Shown in pieces: positions 27,221 to 36,746 of a DNA stretch of 64,000 bases. Under the pieces are notes generated by a model. The model did no database searches. It was not told the DNA's origin and worked only from the letters and a program-made list of their open reading frames with translations. Origin of the DNA: JACOMS01 sp051252005. GTDB lineage: Bacteria; Pseudomonadota; Alphaproteobacteria; Caulobacterales; Maricaulaceae. The position numbers were made by a program, and so were the translations under genes. How positions within the stretch are numbered: position 1 is the stretch's first letter; the number at the start of each line of letters is the position of its first letter. The stretch spans positions 1-64,000 of the forward strand of contig JBPOEZ010000004.1 of assembly GCA_051252005.1 (NCBI GenBank). The letters run 5' to 3'.

Positions 27221-28492
27221 ATGTTGGCGCGCGCTCCTTATAAAAAGCCAGACACGGTTGCGGTTCTCGATATAGGCACGAGTAAAGTCGTCTGCCTTAT
27301 CGGTCAGGTTGAGCCTAGTTTTGGAGTCCGTCTTATTGGATCTGGCATCGGGCCTAGCACAGGCATTAAGTCCGGGGTCGTCATTGATATGGATACTGTA
27401 GAGTCCGGTATTCGGGCGGCTGTAGAAAAAGCGGAACGCGAAGCGGGCGTTGCCGTGCAGGCCGTGTCTGTGAATGTTGCGACCCGCTCGGTTGTGTCTG
27501 AGCGGCTTACGGCGCATACGGAATTTGCTAGCGGCGAGGTTGCGGAGCGCGATGTTCGCAGACTGCTAAAGTCGTCCCTCGCGGAGTTTACAGAGCCCGG
27601 CCAATCTATTTTACATGCAATACCGCTAAACTGGAGCGTTGACGGCGAGAGCAATGTTCAAGAACCCAAAGGTATGTTTGGCTCGTCTCTGGACGTAGAC
27701 ATGCATTTTGTCTTGGCGGGGGTTGGTCCGCTGCGTAATTTGGCGCATTGTATTGAGCGGTGTCATTTGAGCATGAAAAGCGTCACGGTTTCGCCCTATG
27801 CGGCGGGACTTGCTGTGCTTACGGACGACGAAAGAGATTTGGGCGTGACCGTCATTGATATGGGCGGAGGGATTACATCTGCAGCGATTTTCCGTGATGA
27901 CAAGCTTGTGCATGTCGAGGCTTTATCGGTCGGCGGCGTTGCGGCCACTAATGATATTGCGCGGGGGTTGATGACTCCGTTTGAGGCGGCTGAACGGATC
28001 AAGATGATTTACGGGTCGGCGCTGCACGGCGCAAATGATGATGTTGATATGATCCCGTGTCCGCCAATGGGCGCGCAAGATGTTTTGCATAATGAGCCTC
28101 GGTCTGTTCTGACGGGTATTGTCCGTTCTCGCGTTGAGGAAACATTTGAGATTATGCGCGACCGCATACAAGAAGCCGAACTTGAAACTTACTCGGGCCG
28201 GCGGATCGTTTTGACAGGCGGGGGTGCACAGCTTAACGGCGTGCGCGAACTGGCAGAATATGTTTTCAATAAACGCGTAAGGATTGGCCGCCCGCACGGC
28301 ATATTGGGTCTTAAAGATACGTTGTCAGGGCCAGACTTTGCTGTGGCGGTTGGGCTTTTGAAGCAAGAGTTTATGGCCAGCAATGAAGCCATTTCGGGGC
28401 CGCCTGACCTTTCAGGACGCCGTTATCGCCAAAAGCATTATTCAGGCGGCGGCGTTGGCCGGACATTGCAGTGGCTTAAGGAAAATTTCTAG
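27221..28492 (+). CDS. ftsA: Cell division protein FtsA
   Basis: Actin-like protein that tethers FtsZ to the membrane. It has 423 residues. ATPase motifs: DIGTSKVVCLIG near 17-28, DMGGGITSAAIF, and LTGGGAQLNGV. The C terminus ends in an amphipathic helix, VGRTLQWLKENF, which is the membrane-targeting sequence. It follows ftsQ by five bases; the 127-bp gap after it holds the ftsZ control region. Confidence 0.95.
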   Translation: MLARAPYKKPDTVAVLDIGTSKVVCLIGQVEPSFGVRLIGSGIGPSTGIKSGVVIDMDTVESGIRAAVEKAEREAGVAVQAVSVNVATRSVVSERLTAHTEFASGEVAERDVRRLLKSSLAEFTEPGQSILHAIPLNWSVDGESNVQEPKGMFGSSLDVDMHFVLAGVGPLRNLAHCIERCHLSMKSVTVSPYAAGLAVLTDDERDLGVTVIDMGGGITSAAIFRDDKLVHVEALSVGGVAATNDIARGLMTPFEAAERIKMIYGSALHGANDDVDMIPCPPMGAQDVLHNEPRSVLTGIVRSRVEETFEIMRDRIQEAELETYSGRRIVLTGGGAQLNGVRELAEYVFNKRVRIGRPHGILGLKDTLSGPDFAVAVGLLKQEFMASNEAISGPPDLSGRRYRQKHYSGGGVGRTLQWLKENF

Positions 28493-28499
28493 AAACCTA

Positions 28500-28504
28500 G
28501 AATC
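28500..28504. promoter_or_regulatory. GANTC methylation site upstream of ftsZ
   Basis: GAATC, the CcrM target in dimorphic alphaproteobacteria, lies 31 bp before the CtrA box and 116 bp before the ftsZ start. GANTC plus CtrA upstream of ftsZ is the known Caulobacter arrangement; methylation is inferred. Confidence 0.45.
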
Positions 28505-28534
28505 GTCATAAAAATGCCGAAATATTAAGTGTGG

Positions 28535-28549
28535 TTAAGAACCCTTTAA
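28535..28549. promoter_or_regulatory. Perfect CtrA box upstream of ftsZ
   Basis: TTAA (28535-28538), seven bases, TTAA (28546-28549), followed by C, a full match to TTAA-N7-TTAAC. A further TTAA at 28525-28528 precedes it. In Caulobacter CtrA represses ftsZ in swarmer cells; the same role is likely here. Confidence 0.7.
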
Positions 28550-28619
28550 CCCAAATACGGCACTGTTGTTAACAAATCAAAAACCATAACCGCGCAATCA
28601 TTAAATGCAAAGGCACGCC

Positions 28620-30002
28620 ATGAGCATCAATCTTTCTGTCCCTAAGGCCGCTGAACTTAAACCGAAAATTGTCGTCATTGGCGTTGGCGGTGCGGGCGGC
28701 AATGCTGTTAACAATATGATTAACTCCGGTCTTGAGGGCGTTGAGTTTGTTGTAGCCAATACGGACGCTCAGGCCTTAGCTTTTTCTAAGGCTGACCGGC
28801 GCGTCCAAATGGGCGGCGGCATTACACAAGGTCTCGGTGCGGGCATGCGTCCCGATGTTGGCGAGCAGTCCGCTGAAGATTCTCTTGCGGAAATCATGGA
28901 GCACCTTGAAGGCGCGCACATGTTATTTGTTGCGGCTGGCATGGGCGGCGGAACGGGAACAGGCGCTGCGCCAGTTATCGCGACGGCGGCTCGTAATCTT
29001 GGTATTCTAACCGTTGCGATTGTTACGAAGCCATTTCAGTTTGAAGGTTCTAAGCGCATGAAAATTGCGGAAACCGGCATTGAGCGTCTTTACGATTCAG
29101 TCGATACGTTGATTACAATTCCAAACCAGAACCTTTTCCGCGTGGCTAATGAACAAACCACAATGTCTGATGCGTTCGCTATGGCCGACGAAGTGCTGCA
29201 CTCCGGTGTTCGCGGTATTACTGACTTGATGGTTGTTCCGGGTCTTATAAATCTTGATTTTGCTGATGTTCGAACCGTTATGGACGAAATGGGCAAGGCG
29301 ATGATGGGGACGGGCGAGGCGACAGGCGAGCGCCGCGCTATCGAAGCCGCAGAAACTGCGATCACGAACCCGCTTCTTGATGATGTTTCACTAAAAGGCG
29401 CGCGCGGCGTGCTTATCAATATTACGGGCGGCAAAGATCTTACTCTTTACGAAGTCGACGAAGCTGCAAGCTTGATCCGCGGTCAAGTTGACCCTGAGGC
29501 TAACATAATTGTTGGTTCTGCCCTTGATGATGAACTAGACGGTATAGTCCGTGTGTCTGTTGTTGCAACTGGCGTGGGCGAAGAACTTGCTTCGAAGGCC
29601 CCTCTAAGAACAACACAGCGCCAAGCTTTAGAAGCCGCCGCTGAGCTAAAGGCGTTCGAAGAAAAGTCAGTCTTTGATCTTCCTGAAGAAGAAGAAACAC
29701 TTTCACTGAATACTGTGATGCCTGAGCCTTTTGAAGAGCCTGTTTATACGGCGCCGAAAGTTGCTGAAGCGCCAGTCGTAAAAGAGGCCGTTCGTGCGCC
29801 GTCGCGCCCAGCTTACATGTCTGAACCGACAGTCGATACTCAGACAGTCGTTAAACGCCCATTTGGTTTCTTCGGGCGTAAAAAAACGATCCCTGTCGCG
29901 ACAACACCGCCTCAGCCTAAGCCGCGGAATACGGGCGACTTATTTGCGGATGATACGGATGACGAGCTAGAAATTCCGTCATTCTTGCGGCGACAAAACT
30001 AA
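28620..30002 (+). CDS. ftsZ: Cell division GTPase FtsZ
   Basis: Tubulin homologue that forms the Z ring. It has 460 residues: GTPase domain with GVGGAGGNAVNNM near 23-35 and the tubulin signature GGGTGTGAAP near 108-117, a long variable linker from about 320 rich in Glu, Pro and Val, and the conserved C-terminal peptide EIPSFLRRQN that binds FtsA. The ATG at 28620 (AAAGG ahead) is preferred to the one 15 bases upstream. A terminator follows, so it is the last gene of the cluster. Confidence 0.97.
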   Translation: MSINLSVPKAAELKPKIVVIGVGGAGGNAVNNMINSGLEGVEFVVANTDAQALAFSKADRRVQMGGGITQGLGAGMRPDVGEQSAEDSLAEIMEHLEGAHMLFVAAGMGGGTGTGAAPVIATAARNLGILTVAIVTKPFQFEGSKRMKIAETGIERLYDSVDTLITIPNQNLFRVANEQTTMSDAFAMADEVLHSGVRGITDLMVVPGLINLDFADVRTVMDEMGKAMMGTGEATGERRAIEAAETAITNPLLDDVSLKGARGVLINITGGKDLTLYEVDEAASLIRGQVDPEANIIVGSALDDELDGIVRVSVVATGVGEELASKAPLRTTQRQALEAAAELKAFEEKSVFDLPEEEETLSLNTVMPEPFEEPVYTAPKVAEAPVVKEAVRAPSRPAYMSEPTVDTQTVVKRPFGFFGRKKTIPVATTPPQPKPRNTGDLFADDTDDELEIPSFLRRQN

Positions 30003-30030
30003 GGTTTCCCTTTAGGAAAGAAATAGTTTC

Positions 30031-30058
30031 AAACCCCGCCCTTGAGGCGGGGTTTTTC
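30031..30058 (+). terminator. Rho-independent terminator after ftsZ
   Basis: A perfect 10-bp stem, AAACCCCGCC (30031-30040) with GGCGGGGTTT (30046-30055), loop CTTGA, and a T-rich tail. It closes the dcw cluster 29 bp after the ftsZ stop. Confidence 0.9.
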
Positions 30059-30150
30059 TTTAATTTTCGGTCATCTTTCGAAACATTAAGTAACAGGGCG
30101 TTTCTTGCTCGCTATAGCTCTGTGGCTTATGTTCAATATCAAGGAAACCT

Positions 30151-31059
30151 ATGACCCCGATTAAACGACAGTCAACGATAGCGGCCCCTGCTGTTTGTGC
30201 GGGAATTGAACTGCATGGCGGTGAGCATACGCGTATGGTGATGCGTTCTGCGCCTGCAGGCACGGGTCTTGTGTTTATCCGTACGGATATTCTTGACCGC
30301 AATAACCGTATTTCTGTTCGCCCTGAATCTGTTTCAAATGTTAAAAACTGCACGACGTTAAGTAATGCTGCGGGTGTTCGGGTTGCGACCATCGAGCACC
30401 TCTTGGCAGCCTTGGCCGCTGCAGGTATTGATAACCTTTATATCGATTTGGACGGAGAAGAGCTTCCGGCTTTAGACGGCAGCAGTGAACCATTCTTACA
30501 GCTTATTGAACAAGTGGGGATTGCGCCTCAACCTGCGCCTCGTCGTTACGTTAAGGTCCTTAAGCGTATTGAGATTACGCGCGGGGACTCTAAAGCTGTG
30601 ATCGAACCTGCCTCCAAGCTTTCACTCGATGTCACGATTGATTTTGAAGACAAGGCAATTGGCCGTCAACGCGTTGAAATTGAACCGAGCGTTAGAGCGT
30701 TTCGCGAACGTCTGGCGAGTGCGCGAACCTTTGCTCGCACCCACGAAGTGGCCGCGCTGCAAGCTGCGGGTTTAAGCAAGGGCGGATCGCTGGACAATGC
30801 AGTTATCGTCGATGGCGATAAAGTACTTAACCCTGGAGGCCTGCGGTTCTCTGATGAATTTGTACGACACAAGGCTTTGGATCTTTTGGGAGACCTGTAT
30901 CTCGGAGGCCCGATATTAGGAAAAGTGACGACCATACGCGGAGGGCATGCGCTTAATCATGACCTACTCACAGCTTTGTTCTCTGACCCTGAGGCGTGGC
31001 GCTTTGTATCATTACGATCAGAAGAACGAGTCAGAGAGCTAAATTCTGCCCTCGCTTAA
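30151..31059 (+). CDS. lpxC: UDP-3-O-acyl-N-acetylglucosamine deacetylase LpxC
   Basis: Zinc enzyme for the committed step of lipid A synthesis. It has 302 residues. The zinc ligand motif EHLLAAL lies near residue 79; FVRHKALDLLGDLYL and the C-terminal GGHALNH carry the remaining zinc ligands and the catalytic His. AAGGAAA precedes the ATG. The ftsZ-lpxC-bamD-recN-ligA order is usual in the class. Confidence 0.96.
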   Translation: MTPIKRQSTIAAPAVCAGIELHGGEHTRMVMRSAPAGTGLVFIRTDILDRNNRISVRPESVSNVKNCTTLSNAAGVRVATIEHLLAALAAAGIDNLYIDLDGEELPALDGSSEPFLQLIEQVGIAPQPAPRRYVKVLKRIEITRGDSKAVIEPASKLSLDVTIDFEDKAIGRQRVEIEPSVRAFRERLASARTFARTHEVAALQAAGLSKGGSLDNAVIVDGDKVLNPGGLRFSDEFVRHKALDLLGDLYLGGPILGKVTTIRGGHALNHDLLTALFSDPEAWRFVSLRSEERVRELNSALA

Positions 31060-31109
31060 GCTCACAAGCTTGAAACCCTATATTTTTTACCTTTATCCTG
31101 CTGATTTTC

Positions 31110-31138
31110 TTCATTGATCGCAGACCTAACAGTATTCT
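31110..31138 (+). promoter_or_regulatory. Possible promoter of bamD
   Basis: TTCATT (31110-31115), 17 bases, TATTCT (31133-31138). The -35 is weak, but the -10 equals that of the candidate small RNA. A GANTC site (GAATC, 31193-31197) lies just before the bamD start at 31211. Confidence 0.3.
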
Positions 31139-31210
31139 CACTTTTCTCTGCAGACTTTCTCCTCTACAAGGCGTCGTCGTAGGAACATTAAAGAATCAAC
31201 GAGACCGTGA

Positions 31211-32056
31211 ATGACATTAAATTCTACAATGCGCTGTATCGCGTTACTGGCTTTGACTTTGTCTATATCGGCATGCTCAACATTTGGATCCAAACAGAAG
31301 GAGCGGCTTGCTTACGTCGAGCGCCCAGCTGAGGTTATTTATAATGGCGGTGTGGACCGTATGGACAAAGGCGACTGGGATCGCGCTAAACTGTTCTTCC
31401 AAGAAGTAGAACGGCAACATCCTTTTTCAAAGTGGGCGCGGCGTTCAATGTTGATGACGGCTTATGCGAATTACCGCTCGGCTGATTATGAAGAAGCGGC
31501 TGCTACTGCGCAGCGTTTTATCGGCCTTCACCCTGGTAATGAAAGCACGCCTTATGCGTATTACCTGATCGCGATGTCATTCTATGACCAAATTTATGAT
31601 GTAGGTAGGGACCAAGCCACAACCGTCAGCGCTGAAGCGGCTTTGCAGCAAGTTGTGCGCCGCTACCCTGATAGCGACTATGCCCGTGATGCACGTTTGA
31701 AACTCGAACTGACCCATGATCATTTGGCGGGTAAAGAAATGACTATCGGGCGATATTATCTTAAAGAAAATCAACATCTTGCCGCCATTGGCCGGTTTAA
31801 GAATGTTGCGAAAAATTATCAAACAACGTCGCACGTAGAAGAAGCCATGCACCGTTTGGTTGAAAGCTATGTTTCGCTTGGTGTTATCGAAGAAGCGAAG
31901 TTGGTGGGCTCTGTTCTCGGGCATAACTATCCGTCATCAGAATGGTATAAAGACAGCTATACACTCTTGTCAGAATTCGGTGTTGATTTGGATGCCGAAG
32001 TAACGAAAAAACGTGACCGCGGCTATTGGCGTCGTCTACGTGAGCGCCTGTTCTAA
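31211..32056 (+). CDS. bamD: Outer membrane assembly lipoprotein BamD
   Basis: Essential lipoprotein of the BAM complex that inserts outer membrane beta-barrels. It has 281 residues with lipobox I-S-A-C, Cys22 modified. The mature part is built of TPR-like repeats, including YNGGVDRMDKGDWDRAKLFF, then HPFSKWARRSMLM and HPGNESTPYAYYLIAM, typical of the family. It precedes recN by six bases. Confidence 0.92.
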   Translation: MTLNSTMRCIALLALTLSISACSTFGSKQKERLAYVERPAEVIYNGGVDRMDKGDWDRAKLFFQEVERQHPFSKWARRSMLMTAYANYRSADYEEAAATAQRFIGLHPGNESTPYAYYLIAMSFYDQIYDVGRDQATTVSAEAALQQVVRRYPDSDYARDARLKLELTHDHLAGKEMTIGRYYLKENQHLAAIGRFKNVAKNYQTTSHVEEAMHRLVESYVSLGVIEEAKLVGSVLGHNYPSSEWYKDSYTLLSEFGVDLDAEVTKKRDRGYWRRLRERLF

Positions 32057-32062
32057 GCTATT

Positions 32063-33739
32063 ATGCTGACGGGCCTTTCGATCCGAAATGTAGTACTTAT
32101 TGAGGCGCTGGACCTTGACTTCGGCGCGGGATTAACGGCCCTTACTGGCGAGACTGGCGCGGGCAAGTCCATCATACTTGACTCCTTAGGCATGGCTACG
32201 GGGGCGCGCTCTGATAAAGGGCTCGTGCGTAGCAGCGCGGATAAAGCGCAATGTTCGGCGAGTTTTGATCTTCCGCAGGGCCACGGCATTGTAAAATCGC
32301 TCCTAGACGCCGGAATAGAGATTGATGACGGCGAGGGGCTCGTGCTTCGCCGAATCATCAATCAAGATGGCCGTAGTCGCGCTTTCATCAATGACGCGCC
32401 TGTTGGTGTAAAATTGTTGGCCGAAGTAGGATCAGCGCTGCTTGAGGTGCACGGGCAACATGATGGCCGCGGCTTGCTAGACCCGTCAGAACATATTCAT
32501 ATGCTCGATATGTTTGGCGATTGCCAAGCACAGATTAAGGCCTGCAGCGCAGCCTTCTCTTCTATGCGCTCGCTAGAGGCTTCGTTCAATGCCCTGAAAG
32601 GCAAAGCGCAAAAGTCCGTTGAGGAACGTGATTTTTTAACTTTCGCGATTGCAGAACTTGACCGCCTTGATCCGCGCGAAGGCGAAGAGGAAAAGCTAGC
32701 ACAGAAGCGCCGTTTCCTCCAAGGCGCAGAAGGCGCATTAGCAGAACTTTCTGCGGCTGAGACGGCATTGGGCGAAACAGGTATATTTGAAGAGCGGCTT
32801 TCTGCGGCTCTCTCGGGTATTGACCGGGTTCGGTCTAAATTAGGCGAGGGAAGCAGCGCAGCGGCGGTGCTCGAGAATGCCGCAGAAGCCTTAGAAAAGG
32901 CTATCTTAGAGACGCAAGAAGCCAGAGTGGCCGTTAGCGCGGCAGCAGAAAAATTTGATGTGGAACCTGGCGAGCTTGATGCCGTGGAAAAACGTCTATT
33001 TTCGCTTAGAGCTGCGGCTCGCAAATACGATGTAGATGTGGCGGCCTTACCTGATAAACGCCGTATCTTTGCCGAAGAGCTTGACGCGATTGATAATGTT
33101 GACCGGGACTTGGCGTCTGCGAAAGCCGTTGCTGCAAAAGCCAGAGCGGCGTTTCAGGCTGCGGCAGAAAGTTTGAGCGCGGCGCGTAAAGAGGCAGCAA
33201 ACCTCTTGGACGCGTCCGTTGCGCGGGAGCTTCCACCTTTAAAAATGGAACGCGCGCAATTCAAAACGCTTATCGAATCAGGGGTTGAAACGGCGCTAGG
33301 GCAAGACAAAGTCCGGTTCCTTGTGTCTACAAACCCCGGCACCGCTATGGGCCCGCTTGATAAAATCGCGTCGGGCGGCGAATTGGCACGGTTTGCGCTT
33401 GCCATTAAAGTCGCTTTGGCCGGTAAAACATCGGCCGTGATGGTGTTCGACGAGGTCGACCAAGGGGTTGGCGGCGCGGTGGCTAACGCTGTTGGACGCC
33501 GCTTAGCGCGGCTTGCGCTATCGGCGCAGGTCTTTGTGGTTACTCATAGCCCGCAAGTGGCGGCAAGCGCGGATCACCAATACCTTATTCAGAAATCTTC
33601 CAATGGATTGACGACGACAACGCATGTTCACCGCGTAGCAGATGAAGAACGCGAAGAAGAGATTGCGCGTATGCTCGCCGGCGAAACCGTTACGCAAGAA
33701 GCGCGAGCGGCAGCGCGGCAGTTGATGCAAGCCTCATGA
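32063..33739 (+). CDS. recN: DNA repair protein RecN
   Basis: SMC-like ATPase that acts early in double-strand break repair. It has 558 residues: Walker A GETGAGKS near 29-36, EVHGQHDGRGLL, a central Ala/Glu-rich coiled coil (about 165-370), the signature SGGELARFALAIK, and Walker B VMVFDEVDQGVGG followed by VTHSPQVAA. It overlaps ligA by four bases. Confidence 0.95.
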   Translation: MLTGLSIRNVVLIEALDLDFGAGLTALTGETGAGKSIILDSLGMATGARSDKGLVRSSADKAQCSASFDLPQGHGIVKSLLDAGIEIDDGEGLVLRRIINQDGRSRAFINDAPVGVKLLAEVGSALLEVHGQHDGRGLLDPSEHIHMLDMFGDCQAQIKACSAAFSSMRSLEASFNALKGKAQKSVEERDFLTFAIAELDRLDPREGEEEKLAQKRRFLQGAEGALAELSAAETALGETGIFEERLSAALSGIDRVRSKLGEGSSAAAVLENAAEALEKAILETQEARVAVSAAAEKFDVEPGELDAVEKRLFSLRAAARKYDVDVAALPDKRRIFAEELDAIDNVDRDLASAKAVAAKARAAFQAAAESLSAARKEAANLLDASVARELPPLKMERAQFKTLIESGVETALGQDKVRFLVSTNPGTAMGPLDKIASGGELARFALAIKVALAGKTSAVMVFDEVDQGVGGAVANAVGRRLARLALSAQVFVVTHSPQVAASADHQYLIQKSSNGLTTTTHVHRVADEEREEEIARMLAGETVTQEARAAARQLMQAS

Positions 33740-35796
33740 CTGAGAACGAGGCCAAGAAACGGCTTCAAGCTTTGGCGATGGAAATCAAAGCTGCTGACGC
33801 ACAATATTACGAAGACGATGCGCCTGTTCTAACTGATGCAGACTACGACGCTCTTCGGCGGGAAAATCTCGAAATAGAAGCGCAGTTTCCGCACCTTATA
33901 AGGCCGGACAGCCCGTCTCAATCGGTTGGTGTGAAACCATCAGGCAAGTTTGGAAAAATCGCTCACACAGTGCCTATGCTGTCCCTCGATAATGCCTTCT
34001 CTGATGAGGATGTGAGTGACTTCACCGCCCGTATTAAACGCTTCTTGCGCCTTGCTGATGACGCCGCAGTCGCGTTCACAGCGGAGCCCAAGATAGACGG
34101 CCTGTCTGCGGCTGTGCGCTATGAAAACGGCGTGTTCGTGTCGGGCGCAACGCGGGGCGATGGTAGGGTCGGCGAAGACATTACGGCTAATCTGCGTACG
34201 CTTAAGACTGTACCAAAAACACTATCCGGATCAGGGTGGCCAGATGTTTTGGAGGTTCGCGGAGAAGTTTATATTGACCATGCTGACTTCGATATCATGA
34301 ACAACGCCCAGATAGCCGCCGGAAAAGACGCCTATAAAAACCCGCGTAATGCTGCCGCTGGGTCGCTCCGCCAGATTGATCCGTCGGTAACCGCGGGGCG
34401 TCCGCTTAAGCTTTTCGCCTATACATGGGGCGAGGTCAGCGCGCCGTTCGCGTCCACCCAAATGGAGGCCGTAGAAGCGTTTAAAGCTTGGGGCTTTGAC
34501 GTTAATCCAAACATGAAATTGCACGCGGGCGCGGCGGACATGATCGCCCATTACCACGATATTGAAGAGCGCCGAAGCGGGCTTGGCTATGATATTGACG
34601 GCGTAGTTTACAAGGTCAATGACCTCGCTTTGCAAGACCGATTAGGCTTTGTGTCGCGCGCGCCGAGATGGGCGATTGCCCATAAATTTCCGGCGGAAAA
34701 AGCCATCACAGTCCTCAACGATATTGAGATTCAAGTGGGCCGAACAGGGGCGTTGACGCCTGTTGCTAAGCTAGAACCGATCACCGTAGGCGGCGTTGTT
34801 GTCTCAAATGCGACGCTACATAATGAAGACGAAATTAATCGCCTCGGCGTCAAACCTGGTGACCATGTAGAGATACAGCGCGCAGGTGATGTGATCCCCC
34901 AAGTCATTCGGGTGACCCAAGACGGCGGAGGCGCGCCTTTTATTTTCCCGAAAACATGCCCTGTGTGCGGCGCTGATGCGACGCGCGAAGTTGACGAGAA
35001 AACGGGACGTGAGGACGTTGTAACACGGTGTACAAATGGCCTTAGCTGTCCCGCGCAAGCCGTTGAAAGTTTTAAACATTTTGTATCGCGCAGAGCGTTT
35101 GATATTGACGGCATGGGCGCGAAACAAATAGAAGTTTTTTACGAGAAAGACCTCGTCAATGAGCCCGCTGATATCTTCAACCTTGAAGCTAGAAATGAAG
35201 ACATAAAACTTGAGACGTGGGAAGGCTGGGGAGAGACAAGCGCAGCCAACTTATTCTCTGCCATTAATGAACGGCGCACTATTGCGTTTGACCGCTTTCT
35301 CTACGCTCTTGGCATTCGCCATATTGGGCAGGGTAACGCTAACCTTATCGCCAAGCATTATTTGTCTTGGGACGTGTTCTATGTCGCTATTATTTCCGCT
35401 CAATCGGATGAGTCGCCCGCTTGGGTCGATCTCCTAGACATTGACGGCGTAGGCGGCGGCGCGGCAGGGGCTCTGCGTGATTTTTTTCACCGTGAAAGCA
35501 ATCAACAGATTGTCACAAATTTGCTCTCTCATGTTACAATTATTGATGCTGAGGCTCCGTCTTCTGACAGTCCTGTTGCGGGTAAAACGGTTGTTTTCAC
35601 AGGTAAGCTGGAACGGTTCTCGCGAGACGAAGCCAAGGCAAGAGCGCAGTCATTGGGCGCAAAAGTCTCTGGCAGTGTTTCTGCAAAAACAGACATATTA
35701 GTCGCCGGGCCGGGGGCAGGATCAAAGCTTACGAAGGCTGAAAGCCTCGGCGTTAAGACCTTGACCGAAGATGAATGGCTTGAACTTATAGGTTAG
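33736..35796 (+). CDS. ligA: NAD-dependent DNA ligase LigA
   Basis: Seals nicks in replication and repair using NAD. It has 686 residues: the Ia domain with YYEDDAPVLTDADYD, an adenylation domain with the adenylated lysine K119 in KIDG, an OB fold, a four-Cys zinc finger (CPVCG...CTNG..CP, near 413-437), helix-hairpin-helix repeats, and a C-terminal BRCT domain (from about 605). Domain order and length are normal. Confidence 0.97.
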   Translation: MTENEAKKRLQALAMEIKAADAQYYEDDAPVLTDADYDALRRENLEIEAQFPHLIRPDSPSQSVGVKPSGKFGKIAHTVPMLSLDNAFSDEDVSDFTARIKRFLRLADDAAVAFTAEPKIDGLSAAVRYENGVFVSGATRGDGRVGEDITANLRTLKTVPKTLSGSGWPDVLEVRGEVYIDHADFDIMNNAQIAAGKDAYKNPRNAAAGSLRQIDPSVTAGRPLKLFAYTWGEVSAPFASTQMEAVEAFKAWGFDVNPNMKLHAGAADMIAHYHDIEERRSGLGYDIDGVVYKVNDLALQDRLGFVSRAPRWAIAHKFPAEKAITVLNDIEIQVGRTGALTPVAKLEPITVGGVVVSNATLHNEDEINRLGVKPGDHVEIQRAGDVIPQVIRVTQDGGGAPFIFPKTCPVCGADATREVDEKTGREDVVTRCTNGLSCPAQAVESFKHFVSRRAFDIDGMGAKQIEVFYEKDLVNEPADIFNLEARNEDIKLETWEGWGETSAANLFSAINERRTIAFDRFLYALGIRHIGQGNANLIAKHYLSWDVFYVAIISAQSDESPAWVDLLDIDGVGGGAAGALRDFFHRESNQQIVTNLLSHVTIIDAEAPSSDSPVAGKTVVFTGKLERFSRDEAKARAQSLGAKVSGSVSAKTDILVAGPGAGSKLTKAESLGVKTLTEDEWLELIG

Positions 35797-35890
35797 CGGT
35801 TGAATCTAACGTCTTGTTTCGATACAACTTTTTAAAACATGTCGCAGCATGTAAAATCGAATAATTAAAGTTACACAATAAGGATATTCA

Positions 35891-36598
35891 ATGCGACCTC
35901 TCATAGCGGCGAACTGGAAAATGCATGGCGATGTAAGCTGGGCCGATAAGCCCGCAGCCTTTGATAAGTTATTATCAGCAGGTGACCGCAAGGCTATCGA
36001 CGTTCTTATCTGTCCGCCTTTTCCGTTTATCACTCTTTTGAAAAATAATGCCTGCATTCATGTCGGCGCTCAAAACTGTCATACCGCTGTAAGCGGCGCT
36101 CATACCGGCGAAGTTAGCGCGCCCATGCTCGCAGGCGTAGGGGCCTCATATATTATCACCGGTCACTCTGAACGCCGCGCTGCCGGAGAGACTGACGCTG
36201 ATGTGAAAGCAAAGACGCAAGCTGTTTTGGACGCAGGGCTTACGGCCATTCTTTGTGTGGGCGAATCTCTTAAAACGCGCCAAAGCGGAGACGCGCTTGC
36301 ATGCGTTGATGATCAACTTGCGGCCTGCTTGCCAGATAGTTTGGATAATGTCGTTATTGCTTATGAGCCGATCTGGGCCATCGGCACGGGCATGACAGCA
36401 AGCCTTGATGATATCGCAGAAATGCATTCTCATATTCGCGGCATAGTCGGCGCGGGCACACGCATACTTTATGGCGGATCCGTTAAACCCGCTAACGCCA
36501 AAGACATCCTATCAACGGCCAACGTTAACGGCGCGCTCATTGGCGGCGCAAGCCTTGAGATGGATAGTCTTGCTGAGATTGCGAAAGCGGCCCTTTAA
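35891..36598 (+). CDS. tpiA: Triosephosphate isomerase
   Basis: Interconverts dihydroxyacetone phosphate and glyceraldehyde 3-phosphate. It has 235 residues, slightly shorter than the usual 250. The substrate-binding lysine is in AANWKMHG, the catalytic His in GHSERR, the catalytic Glu in AYEPIWAIGTG, and the phosphate loop in YGGSVKPANA. AAGGAT precedes the ATG. The tpiA-secG-pyrG order is common in alphaproteobacteria. Confidence 0.95.
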   Translation: MRPLIAANWKMHGDVSWADKPAAFDKLLSAGDRKAIDVLICPPFPFITLLKNNACIHVGAQNCHTAVSGAHTGEVSAPMLAGVGASYIITGHSERRAAGETDADVKAKTQAVLDAGLTAILCVGESLKTRQSGDALACVDDQLAACLPDSLDNVVIAYEPIWAIGTGMTASLDDIAEMHSHIRGIVGAGTRILYGGSVKPANAKDILSTANVNGALIGGASLEMDSLAEIAKAAL

Positions 36599-36614
36599 AG
36601 CCTGTGATCTACCC

Positions 36615-36668
36615 GTCTTAACAAGGGGCTACGTCTTGTAAATAGGCGGTTTGCCCCTAACTTAAGAC
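36615..36668. repeat. Long inverted repeat between tpiA and secG
   Basis: GTCTTAACAAGGGGC (36615-36629) and GCCCCTAACTTAAGAC (36653-36668) are near-perfect reverse complements around a 23-base loop. No T run follows, so it is not a standard terminator. It may be a leader structure or operator for secG. Confidence 0.45.
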
Positions 36669-36746
36669 TGGCCATTTATGCGCCCTTGCGCTAAATGCAC
36701 CGCCAAACGCATGGTTTCATGCCAAAAACACTAATTAGAGACACGT

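Noticed and set aside
36599..36746. tRNA gene next to secG, as in E. coli
   Set aside because: No T-loop GTTCRANNC or acceptor-stem pairing was found. The visible structure is a simple inverted repeat.
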